Of a DNA stretch of 64,000 bases, positions 42,288 to 52,611 are shown piece after piece. A program made the position numbers and the translations under genes. The first letter of the stretch is position 1, and each line of letters begins with the position of its first letter. Location of the stretch: the NCBI GenBank assembly GCA_012959785.1, contig DUCM01000006.1, positions 186,001 through 250,000 of the forward strand, written 5' to 3'. The notes under the pieces are model-generated. The model worked only from the letters and a program-made list of their open reading frames with translations. It had not been told where the DNA came from and made no database searches. The DNA is from Planctomycetota bacterium. GTDB lineage: Bacteria > Planctomycetota > UBA1135 > GCA-002686595.

Positions 42288-45200
42288 ATGAGCGCTCCTG
42301 AATTCGTCCACCTGCATGTCCACTCGGAATACAGCCTCCTGGACGGTGCCAACCGCATCAGCGACCTGGTGGAGGCCTGCGTTGAAGATGGTCAGGGCGC
42401 ACTGGCCCTCACCGACCACGGCAACATGTTCGGGGCCATCGAGCTCTACCAAAAAGCCAAGGCAAGGTCCGTCACCCCCATCATCGGCTGCGAGGTGTAC
42501 ATCGCGCGCCAGTCGCGCCACGCACCCCACAGCAAGAAGAAGGGCAACGGCTACAACCACCTGACCCTCCTCGCGCGCAACAAGACCGGCTATGAGAATC
42601 TGATCCGGCTGGCCTCCCTGGCCTATATCGAGGGCTATCACTTTCGCCCGCGCATCGACAAGGAACTGCTTTTCCAACACGCCGAGGGCCTGAACTGCCT
42701 GTCTGGTTGTCTGGCAGGCGAGATCAACCAACTCTTCCTCACGGGCAAGGAAGACGAGGCCGCAGCGGCCGCCACCGAGCTGCGCGACATCTTTGGCCCC
42801 GAACACTTTTGGCTCGAGCTGCAACGCAATGGCATCGACGATCAGAACACCGCCAACGAGGCGCTATACCGATTGCACCAAAAAACAGCCATCCCGCTCA
42901 TCGCCACCAACGACATCCACTATTTGAGGGCAGAGGACTGCCAATCCCAAGATGTGCTCCTGTGCATCAATACCGGGGCCAAGGTAGCCGACGAAAAGCG
43001 CTTTCGCTTCGACACCGACAGCCTGTTCTTCAAGACCCGCGAAGAGATGGGTCACATGTTCAGGGACCTGCCCAAATCCCTCGCCGCCACCATGGATGTG
43101 GCCGATCAAACCGATGTAACACTCGAGTTCGGCAACTACCACCTGCCGATCTTCAAAGCCGACAGCGGCGAGACCAGCGAGGCCATCTTTGAGCGCCTGC
43201 TCGAAGAGGGCCTGGAGAGAAAATACGGCAGCGCCAACACCCAGGCACGCGAGCGACTCGAGTACGAGAAGCGCGTCATCTCCGAGTTGGGTTTCGTTTC
43301 GTATTTCCTGATCGTTTGGGACCTCATCCGCTGGGCGCGGGCACAGTCCATCCCCGTGGGACCGGGGCGCGGCTCGGCGGCGGGCTCGATGGTGGCCTAC
43401 CTGCTCGACATCACCAAGGTCTGCCCGCTCAAGTACGGGCTCCTGTTCGAACGCTTCCTCAACAGCGCGCGGGTGTCCATGCCCGACATCGACATCGACT
43501 TCTGTAAGGAAGGCCGCGAGCGCGTCATGGAGTACACCCGCGAGCGCTACGGCGAGGACCATGTGGCCCAAATCGTGACCTTTGGCACCATGGCCTCGCG
43601 CACGGTGGTGCGCGATGTGGGGCGCGTCCTCGATGTGCCTCTCAAGGCTGTTGACGCCCTGGCCAAGAAGATCCCCCAGGGGCCGGGCTCCAAGGGGCTG
43701 AAACACTCCCTCGAGAGCGACCCGGACCTGAAAGCGCTCCTCGAAGAGCCGGCCCTGAAGGAGCTGTTCGAGCTCTCCCTACCCCTCGAGGGCCTTGCCC
43801 GGCACATGTCGACCCATGCGGCGGGAGTCGTGATCGCCGACAAGCCGATCATGAACTATGTTCCCCTGGCGAAGAACGGGGACGACATCGTGACCCAGTG
43901 GGCAGCGCCGCAACTCGAGGAGCTGGGGCTCTTGAAGATGGACTACCTGGGGCTGCGCACCCTGACCATCATCGACCGCGCCCTTGGGAACATCGCCAAG
44001 CAGGGCGGCACCCCGCCGGACCTCGAGACTCTTCGCCTCGACGACGAGAAGACCTTCGCCCTGCTCATGTCGGGCGAGACCCAGGGCATCTTCCAACTCG
44101 AATCGGAGGGCATGCGCAAGCTCATCGCGCGCCTCAAGCCCGACTGCTTTGAAGACCTGATCGCGATCCTGGCCCTCTACCGACCCGGCCCCCTGGAGTC
44201 GGGCATGGCCGAGATGTTCGTGCGGCGCAAACACGGCAAAGAGGAGATCACCTACCCCCACGCCAGCCTCGAAGAACTCCTGCGCGAGACCTACGGCTGC
44301 ATCGTTTACCAGGAACAGGTCATGCTGATCTCAAGCACCCTGGCCAACTTCTCGCTGAACGAAGCGGACAACTTGCGCAAGGCCATGGGCAAGAAGAAGC
44401 CCGAGATCATGGAGAAGTTCTCGGAGCAGTTCATCGAGGGCGCCATGAGCAACGGCTGCCCGCGCGCCACGGCCAAGGAGACCTGGGACAACATCGTCAA
44501 GTTCGGGGGCTATGGCTTCAACAAGTCGCACTCCACGGCCTACGCCCTGGTTTCCTATCAAACAGCCTACATCAAGGCCCATGCGCGTTGCGCCTTCCTG
44601 GCTGCTAACCTCTCTTGCGAGATGCACGAGTCGGACAAGGTCAAGGTGCTCTTGGACGATGCCCGTCAAGCCGGCATCGAAGTGCGCCTGCCCGACATCG
44701 AGCACTCCGACTGGGAGTTCGAGGTCGAGGGCCAGAGCGCCATCCGATTCGGCTTCGGCGCCATCAAGGGCACGGGGGTCAAGGCCGTGCGAGCCATGGT
44801 CGATGGCCGCAAGCGGCTACAAGAATCAGGCCGGCTCATCAGTCTTCACAACCTCTGCGAGGAGATCGACCCCGCCCTAGTGGGCCGCGCCGCATGGGAA
44901 GCTGTCATCATGGCCGGCGCCTTCGACTCCGGCGGCCACAACCGCGGCGCGGTGCTCTGCGCGCTGGATTCGGCCTTCGCCGATGGGGTGCGAGCCGCGG
45001 CCAACCGCAAGTCGGGCCAGGGCGACCTCTTTGGCGGCGCTCCGGCGGGCCCTGGCGACACCGCTGACGGCGTGGCCGAGGCGGGCGACGGCATCAACGA
45101 TGCCCACGGCTTTTCCAAGGGCGAGACCCTCAAGGCCGAGTTCGAGGTACTCGGGTTCTACCTCAGCGGTCACCCCCTCGAGGAGCGCGCGGGTCTAATC

Positions 45201-45761
45201 GCCATGCTCTCCAGCGGCAATACAGCCGAGCTCCAGGAACAGGCTGGCGGCTCCAAGATCTCGCTGGCCGGCATGCTCATGGGTTACAAGGAGAATCAGG
45301 TGAAATCAGGACGCTTCGCAGGCCAGAAAATGGCTCGCTTCCGCCTGGAGGACCTCCAGGGTTCGGTGCCCGTCACGGTCTTCCCGCGCACCTTCGCCGA
45401 GTGCCGGGACAAGTTAGAGGACGGCCGCGTGCTCGTGGTGCGGGGCAAGCTCGAAGACGGCAGCGAAGAGCCGGCCATGATCCTGGAGGAGGTCCTCGAC
45501 ATCGAGGAGGCTCTGGCGCGCTTCGACGGCGGCCTGGTGATTCACCTCACGCCAGCCGATGCCGACAACCTGGGCGCCCTGAAAACGGCTCTGGAGGAGC
45601 ACCGCGGCAAGCAGCGGGTCTACTTTCAGGTCACGGGCGACGACGGCAACAGCCGTCGCGTACGGGCCGGAGCAGAATGGACCGTGGCCATCAGCCAGGA
45701 TCTGGCCCGCACGGTGGACCGGGTCCTCGGGCCCGGTCGCACCGGGTTGGCCCGGGTCTAA
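42288..45761 (+). CDS. dnaE: DNA polymerase III alpha subunit DnaE
   Basis: 1157 residues of the replicative C-family polymerase. The N-terminal PHP domain starts FVHLHVHSEYSLLDGA with its metal-binding histidines. The palm has PGRGSAAGS and the catalytic aspartates in PDIDIDFC. A helix-hairpin-helix/beta-binding region and an OB-fold (SLAGMLMGYKENQVKSG) follow. Length is that of DnaE1. It faces the ribosomal operon end-to-end with rplQ, only 15 nt apart, with no room for a separate terminator. Confidence 0.97.
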   Translation: MSAPEFVHLHVHSEYSLLDGANRISDLVEACVEDGQGALALTDHGNMFGAIELYQKAKARSVTPIIGCEVYIARQSRHAPHSKKKGNGYNHLTLLARNKTGYENLIRLASLAYIEGYHFRPRIDKELLFQHAEGLNCLSGCLAGEINQLFLTGKEDEAAAAATELRDIFGPEHFWLELQRNGIDDQNTANEALYRLHQKTAIPLIATNDIHYLRAEDCQSQDVLLCINTGAKVADEKRFRFDTDSLFFKTREEMGHMFRDLPKSLAATMDVADQTDVTLEFGNYHLPIFKADSGETSEAIFERLLEEGLERKYGSANTQARERLEYEKRVISELGFVSYFLIVWDLIRWARAQSIPVGPGRGSAAGSMVAYLLDITKVCPLKYGLLFERFLNSARVSMPDIDIDFCKEGRERVMEYTRERYGEDHVAQIVTFGTMASRTVVRDVGRVLDVPLKAVDALAKKIPQGPGSKGLKHSLESDPDLKALLEEPALKELFELSLPLEGLARHMSTHAAGVVIADKPIMNYVPLAKNGDDIVTQWAAPQLEELGLLKMDYLGLRTLTIIDRALGNIAKQGGTPPDLETLRLDDEKTFALLMSGETQGIFQLESEGMRKLIARLKPDCFEDLIAILALYRPGPLESGMAEMFVRRKHGKEEITYPHASLEELLRETYGCIVYQEQVMLISSTLANFSLNEADNLRKAMGKKKPEIMEKFSEQFIEGAMSNGCPRATAKETWDNIVKFGGYGFNKSHSTAYALVSYQTAYIKAHARCAFLAANLSCEMHESDKVKVLLDDARQAGIEVRLPDIEHSDWEFEVEGQSAIRFGFGAIKGTGVKAVRAMVDGRKRLQESGRLISLHNLCEEIDPALVGRAAWEAVIMAGAFDSGGHNRGAVLCALDSAFADGVRAAANRKSGQGDLFGGAPAGPGDTADGVAEAGDGINDAHGFSKGETLKAEFEVLGFYLSGHPLEERAGLIAMLSSGNTAELQEQAGGSKISLAGMLMGYKENQVKSGRFAGQKMARFRLEDLQGSVPVTVFPRTFAECRDKLEDGRVLVVRGKLEDGSEEPAMILEEVLDIEEALARFDGGLVIHLTPADADNLGALKTALEEHRGKQRVYFQVTGDDGNSRRVRAGAEWTVAISQDLARTVDRVLGPGRTGLARV

Positions 45762-45776
45762 CCCGGCCGAAAACGC

Positions 45777-46196
45777 CTACTCTGCCGCTGCGGCTTCGGT
45801 GGGCGCGTCTTCCGCGGGGGTCTCGTCAACCTCCACCGTGCGCTCGACGAATTCGATCAGCGAGCGCTCGCCCCCATCGCCCAAGCGCGGCTTCGAGAGC
45901 TTGAGGATGCGGGTGTAACCGCCGGGGCGCTCATTGAAGCGCGGACCGAGGGTCTCGAAGAGCTTGAGCACGGCTTCCTTGCTGCGCAGCAGCGCGAAGG
46001 CGTGACGGCGGTTGTGGACGCTGTCCACCTTGGCCAAGGTCACGAGCTTCTCCACGAAGGGTCGGATGGCCTTTGCCTTGACCGTGGTCGTGGTGACGCG
46101 CTCGTGCTCGATGATCGACGAGGCCATGTTTCTGCGCATGGCACGGCGGTGACTGGCCGTCCGGCCGAGCTTCTTGGTGGCGACTCTGTGACGCAT
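45777..46196 (-). CDS. rplQ: 50S ribosomal protein L17
   Basis: 139 residues starting [20 protein letters not shown], the L17 core, with a short acidic alanine-rich tail. It is the last gene of the alpha operon, 58 nt after rpoA, and converges on dnaE. Confidence 0.97.
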   Translation of the reverse strand: MRHRVATKKLGRTASHRRAMRRNMASSIIEHERVTTTTVKAKAIRPFVEKLVTLAKVDSVHNRRHAFALLRSKEAVLKLFETLGPRFNERPGGYTRILKLSKPRLGDGGERSLIEFVERTVEVDETPAEDAPTEAAAAE

Positions 46197-46254
46197 AGCG
46201 ATTTTGGGTTCGTGGGGGCCTCTTGCCTGGACTAATCCTGAAGAAGCGCTGGAC

Positions 46255-47244
46255 TCAGACCGTCATACCCAAACTCAGACCGCGTTCGGCGAGCTTGGTG
46301 ATGATCTCGGTCAGGCTGGTCTTACCCAGGTTCTTGAGGTTCATGACTTCGTTCTCGGAGAGCGTGACGAGGTCAAGCAAAGTGCGCATGTTCGCTCCGT
46401 CGAGGCAGTTGCGAGCGCGCACCGAGAGCTCAAGATCAGAAATCGGTGCCTCCAGCGTCTGTACCAACTGCGAGGTCTCGCGATTCGTCTCGTTGTACTC
46501 CGAAGTGGCCACATTGTCGAACAAGAGGTCCGTGTCGCGGCTTTCTTCGAAGTTGACGAATGGATTGAGATGCTTGCGGTAGATCTTGGCGGCCTCGATC
46601 AACGCCAACTCGGGCGTCACCGTACCATCGGTCCAGATCTCGAGGATCAAGCGATCGTAGTTGGTCAGCTTGCCTACGCGGGTGGCCTCGATCGAGTAGC
46701 GCACGCGGTGCACCGGTGAGTAAATCGAGTCCACGGGGATCGTGCCGAGCGGCTGCCCGGGATCCGCGTTTTCCTCGGAAGCCACATAGCCCCGACCGCG
46801 GTGCACATCCATGTCGACCGTGAACTCAGTGTCCATGGTCAAGGTCGCAATGTGCAGGTCAGTGTTGACCACATGGGCGTCGCCTTCACACTCGACATCA
46901 GCGCCGGTGACTTCGCCCTTGGTGGTCTTGTTGATGCGGACCTGGATCGGCTGGTCGCCCTCGGACTGAATGCGCAAGCGCTTCAGGTTGAGGATGATGT
47001 CGGTCACATCCTCGTAGACGCCATCGAGCGATTCAAACTCGTGCGATGCGCCGCCGATGCGGACTGCAGTGATGGCCGTGCCCTCAATCGAGGACAGGAG
47101 CACACGCCGCAGGCCATTGCCAATGGTATGACCGAAGCCTTGCTCGAACGGTTCGATTACGAACCGGCCAAACTCCTCGGTCAAAGAATCATTCTCGGGA
47201 ACTACCTTGCTCGGCAGTTCAAAATTACGCCAACGAATCCTCAT
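46255..47244 (-). CDS. rpoA: DNA-directed RNA polymerase alpha subunit
   Basis: 329 residues from the ATG at 47244, preceded by GAGAG; the ATG at 47268 would overlap rpsD. The N-terminal assembly domain contains [20 protein letters not shown]. The C-terminal domain, which binds UP elements and activators, contains [20 protein letters not shown]. It lies between rpsD (11 nt) and rplQ, as in the classic alpha operon. Confidence 0.97.
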   Translation of the reverse strand: MRIRWRNFELPSKVVPENDSLTEEFGRFVIEPFEQGFGHTIGNGLRRVLLSSIEGTAITAVRIGGASHEFESLDGVYEDVTDIILNLKRLRIQSEGDQPIQVRINKTTKGEVTGADVECEGDAHVVNTDLHIATLTMDTEFTVDMDVHRGRGYVASEENADPGQPLGTIPVDSIYSPVHRVRYSIEATRVGKLTNYDRLILEIWTDGTVTPELALIEAAKIYRKHLNPFVNFEESRDTDLLFDNVATSEYNETNRETSQLVQTLEAPISDLELSVRARNCLDGANMRTLLDLVTLSENEVMNLKNLGKTSLTEIITKLAERGLSLGMTV

Positions 47245-47255
47245 GGTGTCTCTCG

Positions 47256-47882
47256 CTATTTCGAGCAAAGCTCGATGATGAGCTGTTCTTGGATCGGGTG
47301 GGGAACATCTTCGCGCTTGGGAACACCGGTCACCTTGGTGCTGAGAGTGTCATGACTGGACTCCAGCCATGCCGGAACCGGCTGTGACTTGTTGACCTCA
47401 ACGGCCTCCGCAACGATCTTGCGGGTGTTCTCTTTGGTGCCCGGTTCGATCGCGTCGCCAGGACGAACCTGGAACGATGCGATGTCGACGCGCCGGCCAT
47501 TCACGCGGAAATGGCCGTGATTGATGAGCTGTCGCGCATGGTTGCGCGAGAGCGAAAAGCCACTGGCGAGCACCACATTGTCGAGGCGTCGCTCGAGCAG
47601 CATGAGCAGGTTCTCACCGGTGTTGCCCTTGAGGCGCACGGCTTCCTTGAAATACAGCTTGAACTGCTTTTCCTGGACACCGTAGATGCGCTTGAGCTTT
47701 TGTTTCTCACGCAGACGGACACCGTACTCGGTGACCTTGGTGCGTTTCTGAGCGTGTACTCCCGGCGGGTAGTCCCGACGAGAGAGGGCGCATTTGTCCG
47801 CGAAGCAGCGCTGCCCCTTGAGAAAGAGCTTCATGCCCTCGCGGCGGCAGAGCTTGCATTTATTGCCTGTGTATCGAACCAT
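47256..47882 (-). CDS. rpsD: 30S ribosomal protein S4
   Basis: 208 residues from the ATG at 47882, where MVRYTGNKCKLCRREGMKLF begins; the longer frame is noise. It has a zinc-binding N-terminus (CxxC at 9-12 and CFADKC), the C+ form of S4. The S4 RNA-binding domain is at RRLDNVVLASGFSLSRNHAR. It nucleates 30S assembly and often represses its own operon. Confidence 0.97.
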   Translation of the reverse strand: MVRYTGNKCKLCRREGMKLFLKGQRCFADKCALSRRDYPPGVHAQKRTKVTEYGVRLREKQKLKRIYGVQEKQFKLYFKEAVRLKGNTGENLLMLLERRLDNVVLASGFSLSRNHARQLINHGHFRVNGRRVDIASFQVRPGDAIEPGTKENTRKIVAEAVEVNKSQPVPAWLESSHDTLSTKVTGVPKREDVPHPIQEQLIIELCSK

Positions 47883-47895
47883 ATCTGTTTCTGAT

Positions 47896-48276
47896 TTAGG
47901 TGCGGCGGCGCTTGCTGGCGCGGCAACCGTTGTGCGGGAGGGGCGTGACATCCTCAATCGAGGTGACCCGCAGCCCGGCGGTATTGAGAGCACGAATGGC
48001 GGACTCGCGGCCCGAACCGGCGCCTTTCACTCGCACCGAGACCTCGCGCATGCCGTGACGAACGGCAGCCTGGGCGGCGTGATCCGAGGCGCGCTGGGCG
48101 GCGAAGGGCGTGCTCTTGCGGGTGCCCTTGAAGCCCATGCGGCCGGATGATCCCGCAGAGACGGCAGCGCCGTGCTCGTCGGTGATCGTGACGATCGTGT
48201 TATTGAAGCTCGCCTTGATGTGAACCACGCCCTTGGCGATGTTCTTCTTGGGCTTGCGTTTGGTGCTTTTTGCCAT
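47896..48276 (-). CDS. rpsK: 30S ribosomal protein S11
   Basis: 126 residues with the S11 core ([19 protein letters not shown] and [17 protein letters not shown]) and basic ends. It lies in the 30S platform. Order is rpsM-rpsK-rpsD, with 13 nt to rpsD. Confidence 0.98.
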   Translation of the reverse strand: MAKSTKRKPKKNIAKGVVHIKASFNNTIVTITDEHGAAVSAGSSGRMGFKGTRKSTPFAAQRASDHAAQAAVRHGMREVSVRVKGAGSGRESAIRALNTAGLRVTSIEDVTPLPHNGCRASKRRRT

Positions 48277-48321
48277 GATTCTAGAGGGTCTTGTCTTGCT
48301 TGCTGGGTGGGCCAGACAGGG

Positions 48322-48708
48322 TTAGGACTTCATGCCCTTGACTGACTTCTTGCCGGCCACCGTCTTCTTCGCTCCCTTGCGGCCGCGAGCGTTGGTGCGT
48401 GTGCGTTGACCGCGGACGGGCAGGCCACGGCGATGGCGCAGGCCACGGTAGCTGCCAATATCCCGTAGACGGGCGATGGCGGCGGCGGTGGCGCGGCGCA
48501 GGTCACCCTCGACCTCGTAGGTCTTCTCGAGGTGGTGGGCGAGCTCTGTAAGCTGTTCTTCGGTCATGTCCCTGGCCTGCATGGCCGGGTCCAGACCGAG
48601 GTGGGCGCATACCTTCTTGGCGGTCGTGCGCCCCACACCAAAAATGTAGGTGAGGGAGTACTCGAGCCGCTTGTTATTGGGGATGTCTACACCGACTACG
48701 CGCGGCAT
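48322..48708 (-). CDS. rpsM: 30S ribosomal protein S13
   Basis: 128 residues from the ATG at 48708, where [20 protein letters not shown] begins. The helix-two-turn-helix ([13 protein letters not shown]) and the basic tail ([18 protein letters not shown]) that contacts tRNAs are present. The upstream extension of the frame is not coding. Confidence 0.97.
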   Translation of the reverse strand: MPRVVGVDIPNNKRLEYSLTYIFGVGRTTAKKVCAHLGLDPAMQARDMTEEQLTELAHHLEKTYEVEGDLRRATAAAIARLRDIGSYRGLRHRRGLPVRGQRTRTNARGRKGAKKTVAGKKSVKGMKS

Positions 48709-48788
48709 GAGCTTGCTCCTGCTTTGGAGGGACCCTGAAGGGGCGCCTGCTCTGTGAGGGGTTTGTGCATTTCTAAAAACGGTGGTGG

Positions 48789-48908
48789 TTACTTGCCCTG
48801 GCGCTGTTTGTGGCGGGGATCGGCGCTGCAGATGACCCGGAGGACTCCGCGGCGACGCACGATCTTGCACTTCACGCACATGCGGCGAACGCTACTTCGA
48901 ACTTTCAT
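48789..48908 (-). CDS. rpmJ: 50S ribosomal protein L36
   Basis: 39 residues: [20 protein letters not shown], then a [19 protein letters not shown] end. Zinc ligands C11, C14, C27 and the histidine of PRH are all present, so this is the zinc-containing (C+) form. One residue is inserted before PRH compared with the common form. The start overlaps the infA stop codon by ATGA. It is too short for most ORF filters. Confidence 0.95.
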   Translation of the reverse strand: MKVRSSVRRMCVKCKIVRRRGVLRVICSADPRHKQRQGK

Positions 48909-49150
48909 CTACGGCGTCTCCGTCGGTACTTGCGGTCCCCGCGGGAGGTGATGCGGCCCTTCGTCAAATCGTAGGGTGACATCTCCACGGTGATCTTGTC
49001 TCCGGCCATGATGCGGATGTAGTGCATCCGCAACTTGCCGCTTACATGGGCCATGATCTCATGGCCCGACTCGAGTCTGGCGCGGAAGCGCGCGTTGGGG
49101 AGGACCTCCTCAACGACAGCTTCCACGACAATGGGTTCTTCTTTGGCCAT
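48905..49150 (-). CDS. infA: Translation initiation factor IF-1
   Basis: 81 residues, a little longer than the usual 72. It is an OB-fold with [20 protein letters not shown] and [16 protein letters not shown]. It binds the 30S A site during initiation. The start shares one base with the adk stop codon (TGATG). Gene order is secY-adk-infA-rpmJ; methionine aminopeptidase (map), often found between adk and infA, is missing here. Confidence 0.97.
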   Translation of the reverse strand: MAKEEPIVVEAVVEEVLPNARFRARLESGHEIMAHVSGKLRMHYIRIMAGDKITVEMSPYDLTKGRITSRGDRKYRRRRRR

Positions 49151-49824
49151 CAGGCCGACGCTCCTGGGGGAGAAGCGCCCGCGCTCAGCCGCGCTTGCAG
49201 CGCGGCGAAGACTTCATCAGGCGATTGGGTTCCGTCGATCGTCACCAGCGAGCCTCGCTCTTGGTAGTAGTCGATCACCGGTTGAGTTTGTTCTTGGAAG
49301 ACGAGGAGGCGCTCTGTTACGACTTCGGGAGCGTCATCCTTGCGCCGATAAAGCTCGCCACCACATGCGTCGCAGACTCCTTCGGTCCTGGGCGCTGAGT
49401 GGGTGGCGTGATGGATGTGGTTGCAGCCCCTGCACAAAAGGCGACCGCCAGCCCGGTCCACGAGCAGATCGTCGGGAACCTCGAGCAACAGGGTCTGTAC
49501 GGGCTGGTCAGCCAGTTGGCCTGTGAGGGCCTTGGCTTGGGGCAGTGTACGGGGAAAGCCGTCGAGAAGATAGCCAGAGGCGCAATCGGGCCGTGATACG
49601 CGTTCAAAGAGCATCTCAAGCACGAGTTCATCGGGCACCAACTGGCCGCTCTCCATGAAGCCCTTGGCGCGCATGCCGAGGTCCGTGGCCTGAGCCAGGT
49701 TCTCGCGGAACAGGTCACCTGTGGCTACATGGGGCAGCTCCAGGCTCTCCGCTAGGCGGATGGCCTGGGTGCCCTTGCCGGCCCCGGGGGGGCCGAGCAG
49801 CAAGATGACCTGTTGATCGGTCAT
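49150..49824 (-). CDS. adk: Adenylate kinase
   Basis: 224 residues. P-loop [14 protein letters not shown]-binding GDLFRENL and DGFPRT are present. The lid carries four cysteines (CRGC and CDAC), so it is a zinc-stabilised long-form enzyme, more often seen in Gram-positive and deep-branching bacteria. It interconverts ATP, AMP and ADP. The start overlaps the secY stop codon by ATGA. Confidence 0.97.
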   Translation of the reverse strand: MTDQQVILLLGPPGAGKGTQAIRLAESLELPHVATGDLFRENLAQATDLGMRAKGFMESGQLVPDELVLEMLFERVSRPDCASGYLLDGFPRTLPQAKALTGQLADQPVQTLLLEVPDDLLVDRAGGRLLCRGCNHIHHATHSAPRTEGVCDACGGELYRRKDDAPEVVTERLLVFQEQTQPVIDYYQERGSLVTIDGTQSPDEVFAALQARLSAGASPPGASA

Positions 49825-51137
49825 GCGCGCTCCTTCTTGGTCCAGCCGGGGCCGGAGGAAGTGCCGCGTTCGCTGCCTGAATCGGCGCCGCGCATGACCA
49901 TCTGCGACTGCAAGCGGTCCACCAATTCCAGGGCCACCCCCACCACGATCAGCACCGAGGTGCCGCCGAGGAAGTAGCGCATGTTCATGGGGAGCGAGGT
50001 GCCTTTCGTGATGAAGGACGGCAAGACCGCGATGATGGCCAGGAAGGCCGCACCGGCGATGGTGATGCGCGTCAACACATTGGAGAGGTACTCAGCCGTC
50101 TTGGCGCCAGGGCGTATGCCGGGGATGAACGATCCGTGCTCGCGCAGGTTGTCGGCGATCTCATCGGGTTGGAACATCAGGCGGTTCCAGAAGAAGCAGA
50201 AGCCGAAGACCAAGCCGATATACAGGGTGACATACACGAAACCCGTGCTGTCATTGAAAATGCGCGTCAACTCGTGGGCTTCAAGCCACTGGAAGATGAG
50301 GCCGGGCACCACGAAGATCACAGAGGCGAAGATGATTGGCATGACGCCAGCCATGTTGATCTTCAAGGGCAGGTAGTGGCGCTGGCCGCCGTAGACGCGA
50401 CGGCCACGGGTGAGGCGCGCGTACTGAATTGGAACGCGGCGGGCTCCCTTGTGGATGAAGACCACGAAGAAGACCGTGACGGCCCAGATGCCGGCGATTT
50501 GCAGCATGATCTGCCAGAAGTCGTCATCGCTGGACATGCTCAGCAGGGCCTGGGGCATGTTGGCGATGATGCCCGCCATGATGATCAGTGAAGCTCCATT
50601 ACCAACGCCGTGCTCGGTGATCAACTCGCCGATCCACATGACGATCAGGGCGCCAGCGAGGAGCGACATGATCACCACCACTCCGAGGGCGGCGGTGTTT
50701 TCGCGCATCTGGCTCTCGATCATGTGCGGCCGTTGCAGGAACACGCCGGTGTAGACGAAAGTCGCCTGCAGGAGCGCGATGGGCACAACGGCCAGGCGTG
50801 TCCACTGATTGATCTTCTTCTGGCCCGAGGCACCTTCCTTGGCGACAGCCTCGAGGGTCGGCGAGACCTTCGAGAGCATCTGGAAGATAATCGAGGCCGA
50901 GATGTAGGGCATGATCCCCAGGGCAAAGATCGTGGTGTCGCCGATGGCGCCTCCAGAGAAGGCGCTCATCATGCCGAAGATCGATCCCTGCTCGGCGGTG
51001 GTCTTGAGGAACTCGGGGCTCATGCCTGGAATCGGCACCTGGAACCCGAGGCGATAGCACAGGAGCAAGAGCACCGTGGTGATCATCTTCCGGCGCGTTT
51101 CCTCGATGCGAAACAGATTGAAGAAGGACTGTTCCAC
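49821..51137 (-). CDS. secY: Preprotein translocase subunit SecY
   Basis: About 438 residues from the GTG at 51137, 4 nt past the rplO stop codon; a GTG at 51176 would overlap rplO by 35 nt and is the alternative. It has ten hydrophobic segments, with the plug and pore region seen in GVGNGASLIIMAGIIANMPQ and the cytoplasmic loop RRVPIQYA. It is the protein-conducting channel and works with SecE/SecG and the SRP pathway (SRP RNA at 39682-39810). Confidence 0.96.
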   Translation of the reverse strand: MEQSFFNLFRIEETRRKMITTVLLLLCYRLGFQVPIPGMSPEFLKTTAEQGSIFGMMSAFSGGAIGDTTIFALGIMPYISASIIFQMLSKVSPTLEAVAKEGASGQKKINQWTRLAVVPIALLQATFVYTGVFLQRPHMIESQMRENTAALGVVVIMSLLAGALIVMWIGELITEHGVGNGASLIIMAGIIANMPQALLSMSSDDDFWQIMLQIAGIWAVTVFFVVFIHKGARRVPIQYARLTRGRRVYGGQRHYLPLKINMAGVMPIIFASVIFVVPGLIFQWLEAHELTRIFNDSTGFVYVTLYIGLVFGFCFFWNRLMFQPDEIADNLREHGSFIPGIRPGAKTAEYLSNVLTRITIAGAAFLAIIAVLPSFITKGTSLPMNMRYFLGGTSVLIVVGVALELVDRLQSQMVMRGADSGSERGTSSGPGWTKKERA

Positions 51138-51141
51138 TGGC

Positions 51142-51624
51142 TCAGGCTTCGGTGTTGGGGGCGGCGTCCCGGCCACGAGAGTCGAGCAGCTCGATCGTGC
51201 CGCCGGCGGCTTCGATCTTCGCTTGAGCGCTCTTCGAGAATTTCTGGGCGCGGACGGTGAGCTTGTGGGTCAGCTCTCCACTGCCGAGGACTTTGAGCAG
51301 GGGTGTGTTGAGGCTGGCGATGCCGGCGTCGATCACGGCCTTGAGGTCCACCGTGGCGCCCGCTTCGAAGCCATCGAGGGCCCCAACATTGATGATGGTG
51401 TAGTCCACCCTGAAGCGCGCGTTTGTGAACCCTCGTTTGGGTACGCGCCGGTAGATGGGCATCTGGCCACCCTCGAATCCGGGCTTGCGGCTGTAGCCCG
51501 AACGAGAGCCCTGGCCCTTGTGGCCGCGGCCGCTGGTCTTGCCCGAACCACTACCTGTGCCGCGGCCGATTCGGCGGCGGCTCTGGTACTTGGTGCCTTT
51601 GCTGCAGACTGTTTTGAGGTCCAT
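51142..51624 (-). CDS. rplO: 50S ribosomal protein L15
   Basis: 160 residues. The glycine-rich N-terminus [20 protein letters not shown] and the C-terminal L15 fold ([20 protein letters not shown]) are present. It follows rpsE after a 51-nt gap in which L30 (rpmD) would be expected but is not encoded. Confidence 0.97.
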   Translation of the reverse strand: MDLKTVCSKGTKYQSRRRIGRGTGSGSGKTSGRGHKGQGSRSGYSRKPGFEGGQMPIYRRVPKRGFTNARFRVDYTIINVGALDGFEAGATVDLKAVIDAGIASLNTPLLKVLGSGELTHKLTVRAQKFSKSAQAKIEAAGGTIELLDSRGRDAAPNTEA

Positions 51625-51675
51625 GGGAATAGGTGGCGAAACTGGCCTGGGGAAGAGTGTGTGGGAAAGCCTGGT

Positions 51676-52188
51676 CTACAGCTGCACGCCACGGAGCGAG
51701 GCGCATTCTTCGCGGGTGCGAAGCTGGGCCATGGCATCCAGGGTGGCCTTGAGCAGGTTGATCGGGTTGGTCGAGCCGTAGGACTTGGTCAGGATGTTGG
51801 TCACCCCGGCCATCTCGCACACGGCGCGCACTGTGGAGCAGGCGATGATGCCCGTACCCGGAGAAGCCGGCAGCATGCGGATCACAGCGCCGCAGAAGCG
51901 CCCGGTGACCTCGTGGGGAATCGAGCCGTTCTCGGTGACCGGGATGCGCTGCAAGTGCTTGCGCCCATCCTTGCCTGCCTTCTCGATGGCGTTGGGCACC
52001 TGGCGGGCCTTGCCAAAGCCATAACCCACGGCGTGCTTGCGGTCCCCCACCACGGAGAGGGCGGAGAAGGAGAACCGGCGTCCGCCTTTCACAACGGCTG
52101 CGGATCGGTTGACCTTCACCAGGGTTTCGGTGAGCTCGCCGAGCTCATCCACCGAAAGGGAGTCCATGTATTCGATCTTGCGCTTCAT
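51676..52188 (-). CDS. rpsE: 30S ribosomal protein S5
   Basis: 170 residues. [20 protein letters not shown] is the conserved S5 N-terminal domain, followed by [20 protein letters not shown]. It takes part in translational fidelity. It lies between rplR (21 nt) and rplO. Confidence 0.97.
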   Translation of the reverse strand: MKRKIEYMDSLSVDELGELTETLVKVNRSAAVVKGGRRFSFSALSVVGDRKHAVGYGFGKARQVPNAIEKAGKDGRKHLQRIPVTENGSIPHEVTGRFCGAVIRMLPASPGTGIIACSTVRAVCEMAGVTNILTKSYGSTNPINLLKATLDAMAQLRTREECASLRGVQL

Positions 52189-52209
52189 TCTTACTTCTTG
52201 GTCTGTGAT

Positions 52210-52578
52210 CTAGAACTTGAGGCCGGCTTCGCGGGCGGCATCGGCAAAGGCCTTGACGCGGCCGTGGTAGCGGCAGTGGCCGCGGTCGAAGGCCACGGTC
52301 TCGACGCCCGCATCCTTGGCGCGGCGCGCCATCTCGGTGCCCAGGAGGGCAGCTCGTTCGGACTTGGTCTTGCCCGCGAGATCGCCCGCGAGCCCCTTGG
52401 CCGTCGATGTCACGGCAGCCAGGGTGCGGCCCTGGGTGTCGTCGATGATCTGTGCCGAGAAGTGCTTCAATGTGCGCAGAACCGAGAGCCGCGGAAGCGT
52501 GCCGGTCTTGCGCAACTTGCGTCGCACCGAGCGCCGACGCCGAAGCCGTTGCTTGTTCTTGAGTAGGGTCGCTTTCAT
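52210..52578 (-). CDS. rplR: 50S ribosomal protein L18
   Basis: 122 residues. Basic N-terminus ([16 protein letters not shown]) and the 5S rRNA-binding core [18 protein letters not shown], ending [20 protein letters not shown]. It binds 5S rRNA with L5. Confidence 0.97.
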   Translation of the reverse strand: MKATLLKNKQRLRRRRSVRRKLRKTGTLPRLSVLRTLKHFSAQIIDDTQGRTLAAVTSTAKGLAGDLAGKTKSERAALLGTEMARRAKDAGVETVAFDRGHCRYHGRVKAFADAAREAGLKF

Positions 52579-52611
52579 GACTGTTGACTAAAGGGGCTAG
52601 ATTAACCCGCG

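Noticed and set aside
51625-51675. Possible rpmD (L30) between rpsE and rplO
   Set aside because: Only 51 nt are available and no L30-like peptide is encoded.
51076-52566. A 496-codon plus-strand frame opposite rplO, rpsE and rplR
   Set aside because: It crosses several ribosomal genes and intergenic gaps without any family feature.
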